The position numbers and the translations under genes were made by a program. Below the pieces are notes generated by a model. That model was not told the DNA's origin, did not search any database, and worked only from the letters and a program-made list of their open reading frames with translations. A stretch of 64,000 nucleotides of DNA from Corticimicrobacter populi (GTDB taxonomy: Bacteria; Pseudomonadota; Gammaproteobacteria; Burkholderiales; Burkholderiaceae_B), in contig NZ_QETA01000003.1 of the NCBI RefSeq assembly GCF_003123725.1, positions 372,001 to 436,000 on the forward strand, read 5' to 3'. Numbering within the stretch: position 1 is the stretch's first letter; every line of letters begins with the position of its first letter. Of the stretch, positions 50,042 to 59,662 are shown piece after piece.

Positions 50042-51562
50042 TTACCTGACTGCGTCGGCAGCCGGCAGCCAGTCTTCCTGGGGATGGATCATGGCACCGG
50101 TGGCAAACGCCAGGTTGGCGGCCATCACCAGGGCCATGCTGTAGGCATCGGCACGCGCCTGGCGGGCTTCGAGCAGGCGGGTCGCCATCTCTGTCGCCAG
50201 CGTGATGGTGCCGACCCCTGACTCGAAGGCCGCCAGCGCGGCATCGTAGGCCGTCTGCGCGGTACGCACCAGGTCATCGGCAGCCTGGTGTCCCTGCAAC
50301 GCAGAGTTCAGCATGGTTTCGGCCGCGACCATCTCGCGCACCGCATCGCGCTGCAGTGTCTGCAGCGTCTCACGCGCAGACTCATGGCGAATCTCGGCCC
50401 GCTGCAGTTGGGTACGCCGCAATCCGCCATCATAGAGCGGCAGCGACACCCCCAGCAATACGCCACGCGAAGTCGCCTGCTGGCTCAATGTCGGCAAGCC
50501 GCGCACATCGAAACTGGTACGGCTGTGAGAGGCCACGGCCCCCAGATAGACCTTGGGCAGAAACTCAGCCTCGGCTGCGCGTATCCCTGCTTCGGCTGCC
50601 TTGGCTGCGGCATACGCGGCAACGACATCCGGGCGCCGTGCGATAGCCATATCCAGCGCCTCCTGGGTCAGGGCACTGTCCGGCCCTGGCAGAAAGCGGA
50701 CCGGCGGCGCAGCCACCTCAATGCGTGCCGTCGGCGGCAGACCGACCGCCCCCAGCAAGGCCAGGTAGATATTGCGCTCCAGGCCCTCGCTGTTGACCAG
50801 GTGGAACTGTGCCTGGGAAACAGCCTGCCTGGCCACGGCCAGCTCGACCGTAGTACCCACGCCGCCACGCAAGCGGTCGGCTGCGGCCGCCTCGACTGCC
50901 TTCTGGTTGGCAAGCGCCTCGTGGGCCAGCCGGGTACGACTACGGGCGGCTTCGTACTGGTAATACTGGTCAGTGACATCCCGGATGACCTTCTGGTGGA
51001 TGCCGTTGAACAGGACATTGGCCGCAAACGAAAGCTGCTCGGCTCCCTCGAGCAGCGCAGCACGCTGCCCGAAGTCAAACAGCAGCCACCCCAGCGCCAG
51101 CGATGGCACAGTCCCCTGCACTTTGGTATCGATATCGCTGATACCGGCAATATCGGTCGGCAAAGGCCGTCGGGTGCGCTGATGCCCGGTCAGGACATTG
51201 GCAGACAACTGGGGCAGAAACGTCGCCTCGACCAAACCGGTGGCCAGCGCTGCCTCGCGGGCATGATTCCAGGCTTGCCGGGTCTGGGGATTTTCACGCT
51301 GGGCCAGATCGATGAGCTGGGCCAGATCGTAGGCCCCCTCCTGCAGGGAGATTGCGGCCTGCCCGGATGCCGGCTGGCTGAGGGCCCGGATATAGGGCAC
51401 GCCAAAGCCATCGATAGGTGCCTCGCTGACTTGCTGGCTGATGCCGTCGGGCGCGCTACCGCGCCAGGGACGGTCGGAACTGGCAGGGGCGCGATCAAGC
51501 GCCTGCCCGGCGCAGCCGGCCAGCAGCAGCGTGACTGGCAGGAGTTTGTATATCGTCATCAT
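50042..51562 (-). CDS. mdtP: Outer membrane efflux lipoprotein (MdtP-like, TolC family)
   Basis: The 506-residue product has lipobox LLLAGC (Cys17), so it is a NodT/CusC-type lipidated TolC homologue. It has the paired helical repeats of the family (LIDLAQRENPQTRQAWNHAREA, DVVAAYAAAKAAEAGIRAAEAEFLPKVYL, AYDAALAAFESGVGTITLATEMATRLLEA). It is the last gene of ytcA-mdtN-mdtO-mdtP and overlaps mdtO by four bases. It provides the outer membrane exit duct. Confidence 0.88.
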   Translation of the reverse strand: MMTIYKLLPVTLLLAGCAGQALDRAPASSDRPWRGSAPDGISQQVSEAPIDGFGVPYIRALSQPASGQAAISLQEGAYDLAQLIDLAQRENPQTRQAWNHAREAALATGLVEATFLPQLSANVLTGHQRTRRPLPTDIAGISDIDTKVQGTVPSLALGWLLFDFGQRAALLEGAEQLSFAANVLFNGIHQKVIRDVTDQYYQYEAARSRTRLAHEALANQKAVEAAAADRLRGGVGTTVELAVARQAVSQAQFHLVNSEGLERNIYLALLGAVGLPPTARIEVAAPPVRFLPGPDSALTQEALDMAIARRPDVVAAYAAAKAAEAGIRAAEAEFLPKVYLGAVASHSRTSFDVRGLPTLSQQATSRGVLLGVSLPLYDGGLRRTQLQRAEIRHESARETLQTLQRDAVREMVAAETMLNSALQGHQAADDLVRTAQTAYDAALAAFESGVGTITLATEMATRLLEARQARADAYSMALVMAANLAFATGAMIHPQEDWLPAADAVR

Positions 51563-53415
51563 GCAGGGCTCATTGTCAGTGTCTGCCTGAACCCGGCCAG
51601 CTTTGCCATGGCATCCTCCCGGGATGCGGCACTGGCCGTCTGGGGCTGCCGGGCAGGAAAAGCCTGCGCGACATAGGTCTGTTCCAAATCGTCTGCCACT
51701 GCATGCAGACGCTGCAGGCGCTCACGACCGGGATGCACACTGGCGGGCTCGAAATGGGACATGACCAGTTGTTCGCGCGCGGCGGCAATCTGGGCCAGGG
51801 CACTGTCGGCATAGGCACGCAATCTCCAAGGACCATTGTCCACATCACTGCAGCGCAATGCCGTCGCCTCGATCACGGCAGCCAGTTTGCGCTCTGCCAG
51901 CCGGGCTGCACTCACCGGCCAGACGCGGGTAAACAGGACATACATCACCACATTGCCCAGCAGGATACCAATCGTTCTGTCCATGGCGACCGACAGCTCG
52001 ACCTTTGGTCCAAATCCCTGCAGGACCGTCAGCAAAAACGCCAATCCCACCTGCACGCCGGCATAGGCGATGCGCTCCGAACCGCTCGACACCCAGGCAG
52101 CGCACAGGATGCCGACGAACACCAGCAGCATCAGTTCGCCAATCGAGGTCATCTGCGGCATCAGCAACAGAATGGACAGTACGCCCATCAACGCCCCGAT
52201 CAGGCAGCCGATGATGCGCAGGGTCAGCTTGTGCACCGTTTCTCCGGTCGAGCCCAGGGCCACGATATAGCAGGTGATCATGGCCGTATGGATATCCTGC
52301 CACTGCAATGCGGTATAGACCAGATAGCAGAAAATGGCTCCAAAGGTCGTTTTCAGGGCAAAGCGGGTGTATTCCGGATTGGTCAGCGCATCGGCAAAGA
52401 AAAAGCCTGCAGACGGCTCTTTCACTTTGTGCTGTTCCGCCCCCGGCATCACCGGAAAGGCGGCCAGCATGCCAGCCAGAGCCCCGGCCGGATCGGTCGC
52501 CGCCGCGGTGTCTTCGACCTGCTGCGCTGCCAGGGTGCGCACATCACCTGCCTGTACTGCCGCAGCCAGCATCCGGCAACGCTCACTCTGGCTTAACCGC
52601 CAGGCCTCGGCAGCCGCATCGGAAGGCAATGCGGCGGCAGCCACCATCAAGGCATAGGTACTCTTGATCGCATCGGCCAGCAGGCGTATTTCCTGGCCCG
52701 AGGAAAGGTGGAACAACTGGACAAACAGCATGGCCTTGCCGATCGACTCATTGCCTTCCCGGATGCGCTCCAGCAGGCGCGGCCGGGCCGCTTCGTCCTG
52801 GGCACCAGATGTCGGCACAGGCGGGTCGGTATCCGCTCCTGCCTGCAGCACCGCCGCCACGATGCACAGCCGCTCGGCTATTTCAGTCCGCACGAGCCTC
52901 AGCGGCGACCGGCCAAAGGCCGCGCAAAAGGCCACCAGCGTTGCCATGGGCACCAGTGCCATCAGCCATGCATACAGCAATGCCCGCGTTGCCACCTCGC
53001 CCAGAGGCACCATGCCCAGCAAAGACATGATGAAGCCCATGACCAGTGCGATGATGTTGCCGACCGGCCCGAGCGGGCTGGCGGCCCCCAGGTACAGAAA
53101 GAGAAAGGAACTGAGCGCGAGCACCACCATGTGCATCATCGGGCTGTCGATGGTCCAGCGCATCAGGATGAACATAATGCCGACCACGATGGAGACCAGT
53201 ACACAGATCCCCAGCCCCATCAGCATGCTTTCGCCGGTGTTCGGCTTCATCACGAACAGGATCAGGTAGCAGCCGATCGCCACTAGTGGCAACTGGTAGA
53301 TCATGAAGATTGACGATGCCAGCATGCAGATGGCCGCGACTCGCCAGGCCGTGGCCAGCCGGCCGTCGAACGGTGCCAGCTCTTTCTTGAGGATCTCCCA
53401 AATTACGTGCGGCAC
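51559..53415 (-). CDS. mdtO: FUSC-family inner membrane efflux protein (MdtO-like)
   Basis: The 618-residue product of the FUSC/AaeB-type (aromatic acid exporter) family has two hydrophobic blocks, about 25-165 and 355-500, each with several transmembrane helices (e.g. LATAWRVAAICMLASSIFMI; TTFGAIFCYLVYTALQWQDI), separated by a large cytoplasmic region. The start is GTG 53413-53415, preceded by GAGGT overlapping the mdtN stop. It pairs with an HlyD-type adaptor and an outer membrane factor. Substrates are probably aromatic acids or drug-like compounds; E. coli MdtNOP is linked to puromycin, acriflavine and sulfonamide tolerance. Confidence 0.88.
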   Translation of the reverse strand: MPHVIWEILKKELAPFDGRLATAWRVAAICMLASSIFMIYQLPLVAIGCYLILFVMKPNTGESMLMGLGICVLVSIVVGIMFILMRWTIDSPMMHMVVLALSSFLFLYLGAASPLGPVGNIIALVMGFIMSLLGMVPLGEVATRALLYAWLMALVPMATLVAFCAAFGRSPLRLVRTEIAERLCIVAAVLQAGADTDPPVPTSGAQDEAARPRLLERIREGNESIGKAMLFVQLFHLSSGQEIRLLADAIKSTYALMVAAAALPSDAAAEAWRLSQSERCRMLAAAVQAGDVRTLAAQQVEDTAAATDPAGALAGMLAAFPVMPGAEQHKVKEPSAGFFFADALTNPEYTRFALKTTFGAIFCYLVYTALQWQDIHTAMITCYIVALGSTGETVHKLTLRIIGCLIGALMGVLSILLLMPQMTSIGELMLLVFVGILCAAWVSSGSERIAYAGVQVGLAFLLTVLQGFGPKVELSVAMDRTIGILLGNVVMYVLFTRVWPVSAARLAERKLAAVIEATALRCSDVDNGPWRLRAYADSALAQIAAAREQLVMSHFEPASVHPGRERLQRLHAVADDLEQTYVAQAFPARQPQTASAASREDAMAKLAGFRQTLTMSPA

Positions 53416-53424
53416 CGTGCGACC

Positions 53425-54474
53425 TCAGCAATCCACGCCGGGTCGTACCGCCACCGTGGCCGAAGCCCCCATGCGCATCAGGTCCTCGGGCGGATCCTGC
53501 AGCAGGATGCGCACCGGAAAGCGCTGCGCGACCCGTACCCAGTTGAGGGATTTCTGCACATAGGGCAAGGCACGCGGCAGGGAAATCATGTCTTCGTTGT
53601 TGACGCCCCAGCCGATGCTGTCAACTCGCCCCTCAATGCGACGGGTCGGATCGATCATGGTGTAGACCACAGCACAATTGCCCCCGCGAATGGCCAGCAG
53701 GTCGGTCTCGCGAAAAAATGCCGTGGCATACCAGCGCTCGGAATTGATCAAGGTAAAGAGGGATTGCCCGGGTGCCAGACGCTCGCCGGGCGACACCAGC
53801 AGCCCCACCACCAAGCCATCGTTGAGGGCATGTACCTCGGTATCGGCCAGCGCCTTGCGAGCCAGGCCCAGCGTGGCCTGAGCCTGCGTCACGGCGGCCT
53901 CGGCCGCCTCCATCTCACCGACCAGTTCACGGGCAGCCTCGGCCTGCGACAATGCCTGCGTCAGACTGATGCGGGCATCGCGTTCGGCCGTCGCGGCCGT
54001 GTCCAGTTGCTGTTGCGGTACATAACCCTTGGCGGCCAGAGGCTGCAAACGACGCAAGGTTCGTTCGGCCAGTTCCAGGTTGGTGCGGGCCCGCGTGATC
54101 TGTTCATCGGCAATTGCCGCATTGGCCGCCTCGGCGCGAATCTGGCGGCCTCGCGTGGACAACACGGCCTGCGCCATTTCCAGACCGGCCTCAGCCTGCT
54201 GCAACTGCAGTTCATAAACCGTCGGATCCAGCCTGAACAGCAGATCGCCACGCTTGACGCGCGCGCCCTCCTCGACTGCGAGTTCGATCAACTGCCCGGG
54301 CACGGCCGCGCTGATATGCACGATATTGGCCTGCAAAGCTGCATCCTCGGACAATGGATTGAGTTCGTCATGCCGCAGGTAGGCAATGGCGGCGATCAGG
54401 GTAATACCGATTAACAGGACCGCAACGGCAATGGCTGCAGGACGCTTGGAAGATCGCTGGGCGGAAGTCGTCAT
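53425..54474 (-). CDS. mdtN: HlyD-family membrane fusion protein (MdtN-like)
   Basis: The 349-residue periplasmic adaptor has one N-terminal membrane helix (about 13-32; AIAVAVLLIGITLIAAIAYL), a biotinyl-lipoyl-like half (ANIVHISAAVPGQLIELAVEEGARVKRGDLLFRLD), a long coiled-coil hairpin (about 80-200) and a beta-barrel C-terminus ending at the VRPGVDC tail. It links the FUSC pump to the outer membrane factor. The ribosome site is poor, but the gene starts 6 bp after the ytcA stop, so coupling is likely. Confidence 0.9.
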   Translation of the reverse strand: MTTSAQRSSKRPAAIAVAVLLIGITLIAAIAYLRHDELNPLSEDAALQANIVHISAAVPGQLIELAVEEGARVKRGDLLFRLDPTVYELQLQQAEAGLEMAQAVLSTRGRQIRAEAANAAIADEQITRARTNLELAERTLRRLQPLAAKGYVPQQQLDTAATAERDARISLTQALSQAEAARELVGEMEAAEAAVTQAQATLGLARKALADTEVHALNDGLVVGLLVSPGERLAPGQSLFTLINSERWYATAFFRETDLLAIRGGNCAVVYTMIDPTRRIEGRVDSIGWGVNNEDMISLPRALPYVQKSLNWVRVAQRFPVRILLQDPPEDLMRMGASATVAVRPGVDC

Positions 54475-54480
54475 GTGGGG

Positions 54481-54750
54481 TCAACGGGGAGAATAGGCAT
54501 AGGCAAAGGCCATGGCGAACAGCACAGTCAGGCAAACATAGACCAGCAGCCTCAGCGGCAACTGGTCATCGATGCCAGTCCGTATCAGCACCCAGCGCAC
54601 CAGGAAAGTCAGGGGAATTCCCAACGCCGTTCCCACCAGCCAGGCCGGGAAATACGAGCCGAACAACAGGAATTCTCCGGCGCGCGGGGTACCGCAGCCC
54701 GTCAGCAAAAATGCGGTCATGACCGCCATCAAAGCACTGCGCACATGCAT
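54481..54750 (-). CDS. ytcA: YtcA-like small membrane lipoprotein
   Basis: The 89-residue product has lipobox LLTGC (Cys19), then two hydrophobic helices (SYFPAWLVGTALGIPLTFLVRWVL and LLVYVCLTVLFAMAFAYAY). In size, lipobox, 'FGSYFPAWL' segment and position directly upstream of mdtN, it matches YtcA, the small protein next to E. coli mdtNOP. AAGGTG precedes the ATG. Its job is unknown; it heads the efflux operon and may assist assembly of the pump. Confidence 0.75.
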   Translation of the reverse strand: MHVRSALMAVMTAFLLTGCGTPRAGEFLLFGSYFPAWLVGTALGIPLTFLVRWVLIRTGIDDQLPLRLLVYVCLTVLFAMAFAYAYSPR

Positions 54751-54847
54751 GCGGTATTCACCTTTTTGCAGATATCGGAAGCCTTCTCATATTATGACCT
54801 GAATTTTCAGGTAATTTCCGTTCAGGCCCTTATCGTTTCAGGCTCTA

Positions 54848-56089
54848 TCACGCCAGCGCAGCCGACACCGTATCGATATCCTTGTCGCCCCGCCCCGACA
54901 GATTCACCAGGATGACCTGGTCCCGGCGCATCGTCGGTGCCAGCGCCAGGGCATGGGCCACGGCATGACTGGACTCCAGCGCCGGGATAATCCCTTCGAC
55001 GCGGCACAGGCGCTGAAAGGCCTCCAGTGCGGCCTCGTCGGTTGCCCCGGCATATTCGGCGCGCCCCGTTTCATGCAGCCAGGCATGCTCAGGACCGACA
55101 CCGGGATAATCCAGCCCTGCGCTGATGCTGTGCGTCTCGACGACCTGCCCATGTGCATCCTGCAGCACCATGGTGCGATTGCCATGCAGTACACCAGGAC
55201 TGCCGCGTAGGATGGACGCAGCATGCCGGCCACTGTCGAGGCCCTGTCCGGCAGCCTCGACTCCCACCAGGCGGACATCCGGTAGGTCGATATAGGGATG
55301 GAAAATACCCATCGCATTGCTGCCGCCGCCCACGCAGGCCACCACGACATCGGGCTGGCGTCGGCCCATGCCCAGCTCCGCCAGCAACGACGGCATCTGC
55401 GTCAGGCATTCGCGGCCGATCACGCTCTGGAAGTCGCGCACCATCATCGGATAGGGATGCATGCCGGCAACAGTGCCGATCAGGTAGAAAGTATTGTCGA
55501 CATTCGTCACCCAGTCACGCATGGCTTCGTTCATGGCGTCCTTGAGCGTGCGGCTGCCGGAATCGACCGCCCGCACGGTGGCCCCCAGCAGGTGCATGCG
55601 CTCGACATTGGGCCGCTGTCTGCGCACATCCTCGCTGCCCATATAGACCACGCACTCCAGCCCATAGCGTGCGCAGATGGTGGCCGTGGCGACGCCGTGC
55701 TGGCCTGCCCCCGTTTCGGCAATGATGCGCGGCTTGCCCATGCGCCTGGCCAGCATCGCCTGTCCGATCACATTGTTGATCTTGTGCGCACCGGTATGGT
55801 TCAAGTCCTCGCGCTTGAGGAAAATCTGCGCGCCCCCGGCCTGCTCGCTCAGCCGTCGTGCATGGTAGATCGGCGTCGGGCGACCGACATAGTGAGCCAG
55901 CTCATACTCGAATTCGGCACGGAAAGCTGGATCGTCACGATAGCGCAGATAAGCCTCGCGCAACTGCGCAACGGCCGGAGCCAGGGTTTCACCGATAAAG
56001 CTGCCGCCATAGCGACCGAAATGGCCAGCCTCGTCTGGCAGGCAGGAAACAGGATTGGAACAGACATGATTCATGATGGGACTTTCCAT
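54848..56089 (-). CDS. trpB: Tryptophan synthase beta chain (orphan)
   Basis: The 413-residue PLP enzyme joins indole and serine. It has the PLP lysine K103 in [34 protein letters not shown] and the C-terminal NLSGRGDKD. The start at ATG 56087-56089 has GGAGG nine bases upstream; two other nearby ATGs are less well placed. trpA is absent on both sides: the neighbours are an efflux operon and a thioredoxin-like gene. It may be a second TrpB or the only one displaced from trpA. No tryptophan-rich leader peptide is visible upstream. Confidence 0.93.
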   Translation of the reverse strand: MESPIMNHVCSNPVSCLPDEAGHFGRYGGSFIGETLAPAVAQLREAYLRYRDDPAFRAEFEYELAHYVGRPTPIYHARRLSEQAGGAQIFLKREDLNHTGAHKINNVIGQAMLARRMGKPRIIAETGAGQHGVATATICARYGLECVVYMGSEDVRRQRPNVERMHLLGATVRAVDSGSRTLKDAMNEAMRDWVTNVDNTFYLIGTVAGMHPYPMMVRDFQSVIGRECLTQMPSLLAELGMGRRQPDVVVACVGGGSNAMGIFHPYIDLPDVRLVGVEAAGQGLDSGRHAASILRGSPGVLHGNRTMVLQDAHGQVVETHSISAGLDYPGVGPEHAWLHETGRAEYAGATDEAALEAFQRLCRVEGIIPALESSHAVAHALALAPTMRRDQVILVNLSGRGDKDIDTVSAALA

Positions 56090-56481
56090 AGCGTTCATCC
56101 TCCGCGCACCGGCGGGTGGAAAACTGATGCAGATACGTCCGGCACGCGACAGAAGGCTGGCCCACACATACCGTGCAGGTCATCGTCATTGCATGCAGGA
56201 CAGCAGAGATCGGTGGTCAGCGAGAACCACCCGGGCCGCTCAAGGGCGCAGGAAAAACGGCCAGCGCTCGCGCTTGCCGATGCGTACCCACCACGAGAGT
56301 CGCGGCGAGAGATGACGTTTGTTGGTGGCAGTGACCAATGCGATATCTGTCAGGAAAGAGTGACCTGTCCAGATTAATACAAAACCGCACGCTTGAGAAC
56401 CGGGTAACGACCTTCTTGGCCCGAAGCGCATCTGCCGCTATGATGCCCGCCACACATTCCTCGCCGCCAGAGGCAGCCGAC

Positions 56482-56817
56482 ATGCAAGAAACCGAACTCG
56501 ACGATGGCACGGCAGACCGTTTTCTGCTGGACACGCCAGGCACCTGCCTGCTGGTCTTTTACAGTCGCACCTGCGGCAACTGCCAGCTTGCCCGCGAACA
56601 ACTGCCGCAGATGAACCTGCCGGTAGACTGGCTGTGCTGGATCGATGCCGGTGACAATGGCGGCCTGGTGCAGCGCTACGAGGTTTTCCACCTGCCCAGC
56701 ATGTTCATGGCCCGCGACGGCGTGTTCTACGGGCCGGTCGACGCACGGCTGGAGTCATGGGATATCCGCCGCCAGCTTGCGCTGGCGGAGAGCAATTACC
56801 CTGCCGAACTGCCCTGA
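56482..56817 (+). CDS. Thioredoxin-like protein
   Basis: The 111-residue cytoplasmic protein has active site C31-G-N-C34 (VFYSRTCGNCQLARE) and the thioredoxin cis-proline region FHLPSMFMARDG. It lacks a signal peptide. CGNC is an unusual variant of CGPC, so its redox potential probably differs. The start at 56482 has GAGG eight bases upstream; longer starts would add unrelated sequence. Its 3' end overlaps the tail of the oppositely oriented GGDEF/EAL gene by 113 bp. Confidence 0.8.
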   Translation: MQETELDDGTADRFLLDTPGTCLLVFYSRTCGNCQLAREQLPQMNLPVDWLCWIDAGDNGGLVQRYEVFHLPSMFMARDGVFYGPVDARLESWDIRRQLALAESNYPAELP

Positions 56818-59566
56818 CCTGCCTCACGCCATGCATGGCCAGGAAAGCCGGCAATGCGCTGTCGGGCAGCGGCGCACTGAAAAAATAGCCTTGGTAGCAT
56901 TCGCACCCGTGCTTGAGCACGAAATCCAGGTGCGCCTCGTTTTCTACCCCTTCGGCCACCACCGTCAGGCCGAGATCCCGGCCCAGCTGAAAAATGCTGT
57001 GCACGATGGCTCCCCCGGTCCGACTCAGGGTGGCATCCAGGATGAACGAACGATCTATCTTGATCTGCTCGAGCGGCAAGCGCTTGAGATACGAAAGCGA
57101 TGAATAACCCGTGCCGAAATCATCCAGAGCAAAACCGATACCCAGTTGCCGCAGGGACTCCATCTTGGCAATGGTGCCCTTGATATCCTCCACCATCAGG
57201 CTTTCGGTCAGTTCCAGTTTCAGGCGCGAGGGATCGGCCCCAGTCCGCAGCAGCGTCTCCTGCACCTGCTCGACAAACCTGGGATGGCGGAATTCGCGGG
57301 CACTGATATTGACCGACATGGTCAACCGCGCCGTTTCTGGGGAGCCCGCCCACGCCGCCAGGCGCTCGCAAGCCCGCAGCAGGATCCACTGCCCCAACTG
57401 CACGATCAGTCCGGTCTCTTCCGCCACGGGTATGAATTGCAGCGGCGACACCAGGCCCATGCGGGCATGCCGCCAGCGCACCAGCGCCTCGACACCGGTC
57501 ACCTGCCCCAGGCTGTCCGACTGGGGTTGATAATAGAGTGCGAAGTCCTCCTGCGCGAGCGCCTGGCGCAGATCCATTTCGAGCAAGGCGCGCGCCATCA
57601 TGTCAGCCTGCATGCGGCGGTCGAAAAAGCACACGCCATTGCGCCCTGCCGCCTTGGCCTGGTACATCGCCATATCGGCCTGCTTCATCAGTTCACCGAC
57701 CGTTTCGCCCCCGCCCAGGAATGCCGCCACCCCAATGCTGGAGCTGTTCTCGTAGGTATAACCATCGATATGGTAGGGCGCGCTCAAGGCCGACAGGATA
57801 TTGCGTGCCACGCGCCGGGCCTGGCGGTTGAGCTGGGCCGGCACGGTACCCAACCCTTCCAGAAGCACGACGAACTCATCCCCGCCCAGACGCCCGACCA
57901 TATCACCACTGCGCACGCACTGACGCAGCCGGCGGGCCGCCTGCGCCAGCAATTGGTCGCCCTTGTCATGACCCAGCGTATCGTTGATTGTCTTGAAATT
58001 GTCCAGGTCGATGAACAGCAGTGCGCCCGCCCCCTGCTCGTGTCGCGCCCGGTTCAGTGCCTGCTCCAGCATATCCATCAGATGCTTGCGGTTGGGCAGG
58101 CCGGTCAGTGCATCATGCAGGGCGATCTGGCGGATTTCCCTCAATGCCTCCTGACGCTGCATCTCGCTGGCCGCACTGGCGGCAAATATCTGCAGGATCG
58201 ATACGATGAAGTCATGCTGCTTGGGCTGGTGATCGAGCATGGCATAGAGCACCCCCATGGCAGCCCCGGAGGCATCCTCGACACGGTAGGCCACGCAGGC
58301 CTGGGCATGGCACTGTCCCAGCATTGTCCCGGCAGGCAGGTCATGCCCCGCCATCATCCAGCGTACACGACATGCGCCGCTGCCACATGCGGTGCGCTCC
58401 GGCTGCCATTCGAAATCGGGGCAGGCCTGTCCCTCGACGATCGCAGCCACGGTACGCAAACCACCCTGCGGCAGGCAACGTGCCAGGCAACCCGCCTTTG
58501 CCCCCAGCACCTCCAGCATGTGCCGCACCATCTGCTCGAAGAAGGCACTGCCGGAATGCGAAGACACCGCTGCCGCCACCTGCAGCATGGCTGACTGGAT
58601 ATGCCGCTGCTCTTCAAGCGCACGCATGCGTCCCATACCGAATGCCAGATCATCCATCAGCGTCTGCAACAGACGCCGCTCATCCTCGCCCGCCTGGACA
58701 GGATCGGCAGAATACAGTCCCAGCATACCGATCACACGATCATCCTCGCACAGCGGCAGGCAGATCGCGCTGGCCAGGCCAAAGCGGCGGGCACGCTCCG
58801 GCCAGGCGATGTCCGTCTGCCTGGCCAGGTCATCGGCCACACCAATCTCGCCGGCCGTCATCACCCCATGCGCCAACACCGAATGGCCGGCCATGCCTTC
58901 CCCCCAGGAAAACACCGCATCCTCGAGATAGCGTGTATCGCCTGCGGACGCTACCGGTTCCAGCCACCGGTCTTGTCCGGGACTGGCCAGGCCAACCCAG
59001 GCCAGCCGATAGCCACCCACCTGCACGGCCAGCGCACACACCTGCCGAAACATGTCGGTCCTGGACTCGACCCTGACCAGGGCTTCGTTGCAGGCACTCA
59101 GCAAACGCTGGACGCCACTGACACGCAGTATCTCGCGGCCGGCCCGGATCTGGCGCGTAATGTCACGCAACGACAGCAGCCGGACACGCCGTCCGGCCCG
59201 CTCGAACTGGCTGCCGCTCACCTCGACATCGATGAGCGCCCCATCGGCGCGACAGTGCCGCTGGCGCAGACTCTCGGTATCGGCCGCCTTGGGTGTCACG
59301 GGGGGCTCGCCGCCATACAGCGCCTGCCCGATATCCTGTCCAGGCCAGAGGTCATGCAAGGTCAGCGTCAGGAAATCCGAACGCGTATAGCCATAAAGGT
59401 CCAGAGCAGCCTGATTGGCCTCCAGCAGCCTCAGGGAATCCTGATCATGAACCAGCATGGGAATAGGATTGCGTTCGAAGAAAAGCCTGAACCCGGTCTC
59501 GTCCGGAATGCCAGCCGTGACCGATGACGCTGCGTACGGCTGCGCGTCGGGCAAAGGATCACTCAT
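56705..59566 (-). CDS. PAS-GAF-GAF-GGDEF-EAL cyclic-di-GMP signalling protein
   Basis: The 953-residue product has an N-terminal PAS domain (about 25-140), two GAF-like domains (about 160-310 and 325-470), GGDEF (about 480-640) and EAL (about 660-905). The diguanylate cyclase motif GGDEF (about 560) is intact with an inhibitory site RSGD five residues before it. The phosphodiesterase residues are also intact (EALVRWRH, SVNISAREF, LELTES, DDFGTGYSSL, KIDRSF, VAEGVE). It could do both reactions. There are no membrane helices. A 40-residue Pro/Arg-rich tail beyond EAL is read from the antisense of the thioredoxin-like gene. ATG 59564-59566 chosen over an upstream TTG. Confidence 0.92.
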   Translation of the reverse strand: MSDPLPDAQPYAASSVTAGIPDETGFRLFFERNPIPMLVHDQDSLRLLEANQAALDLYGYTRSDFLTLTLHDLWPGQDIGQALYGGEPPVTPKAADTESLRQRHCRADGALIDVEVSGSQFERAGRRVRLLSLRDITRQIRAGREILRVSGVQRLLSACNEALVRVESRTDMFRQVCALAVQVGGYRLAWVGLASPGQDRWLEPVASAGDTRYLEDAVFSWGEGMAGHSVLAHGVMTAGEIGVADDLARQTDIAWPERARRFGLASAICLPLCEDDRVIGMLGLYSADPVQAGEDERRLLQTLMDDLAFGMGRMRALEEQRHIQSAMLQVAAAVSSHSGSAFFEQMVRHMLEVLGAKAGCLARCLPQGGLRTVAAIVEGQACPDFEWQPERTACGSGACRVRWMMAGHDLPAGTMLGQCHAQACVAYRVEDASGAAMGVLYAMLDHQPKQHDFIVSILQIFAASAASEMQRQEALREIRQIALHDALTGLPNRKHLMDMLEQALNRARHEQGAGALLFIDLDNFKTINDTLGHDKGDQLLAQAARRLRQCVRSGDMVGRLGGDEFVVLLEGLGTVPAQLNRQARRVARNILSALSAPYHIDGYTYENSSSIGVAAFLGGGETVGELMKQADMAMYQAKAAGRNGVCFFDRRMQADMMARALLEMDLRQALAQEDFALYYQPQSDSLGQVTGVEALVRWRHARMGLVSPLQFIPVAEETGLIVQLGQWILLRACERLAAWAGSPETARLTMSVNISAREFRHPRFVEQVQETLLRTGADPSRLKLELTESLMVEDIKGTIAKMESLRQLGIGFALDDFGTGYSSLSYLKRLPLEQIKIDRSFILDATLSRTGGAIVHSIFQLGRDLGLTVVAEGVENEAHLDFVLKHGCECYQGYFFSAPLPDSALPAFLAMHGVRQVRAVRQGNCSPPAQAGGGYPMTPAVRRPARRTRRRGP

Positions 59567-59662
59567 GGGGCAAGGTTGAAAAAGCAACAGAATATTGAAA
59601 TTTATTGCCTTTCAACAAAAATAACAAGCATTCCCATATCAAGAATGGGGGTAGCAGCCGGC

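Noticed and set aside
56101-56220. Possible tryptophan leader peptide/attenuator before trpB
   Set aside because: Short frames there lack runs of Trp codons and no terminator/antiterminator pair is apparent.
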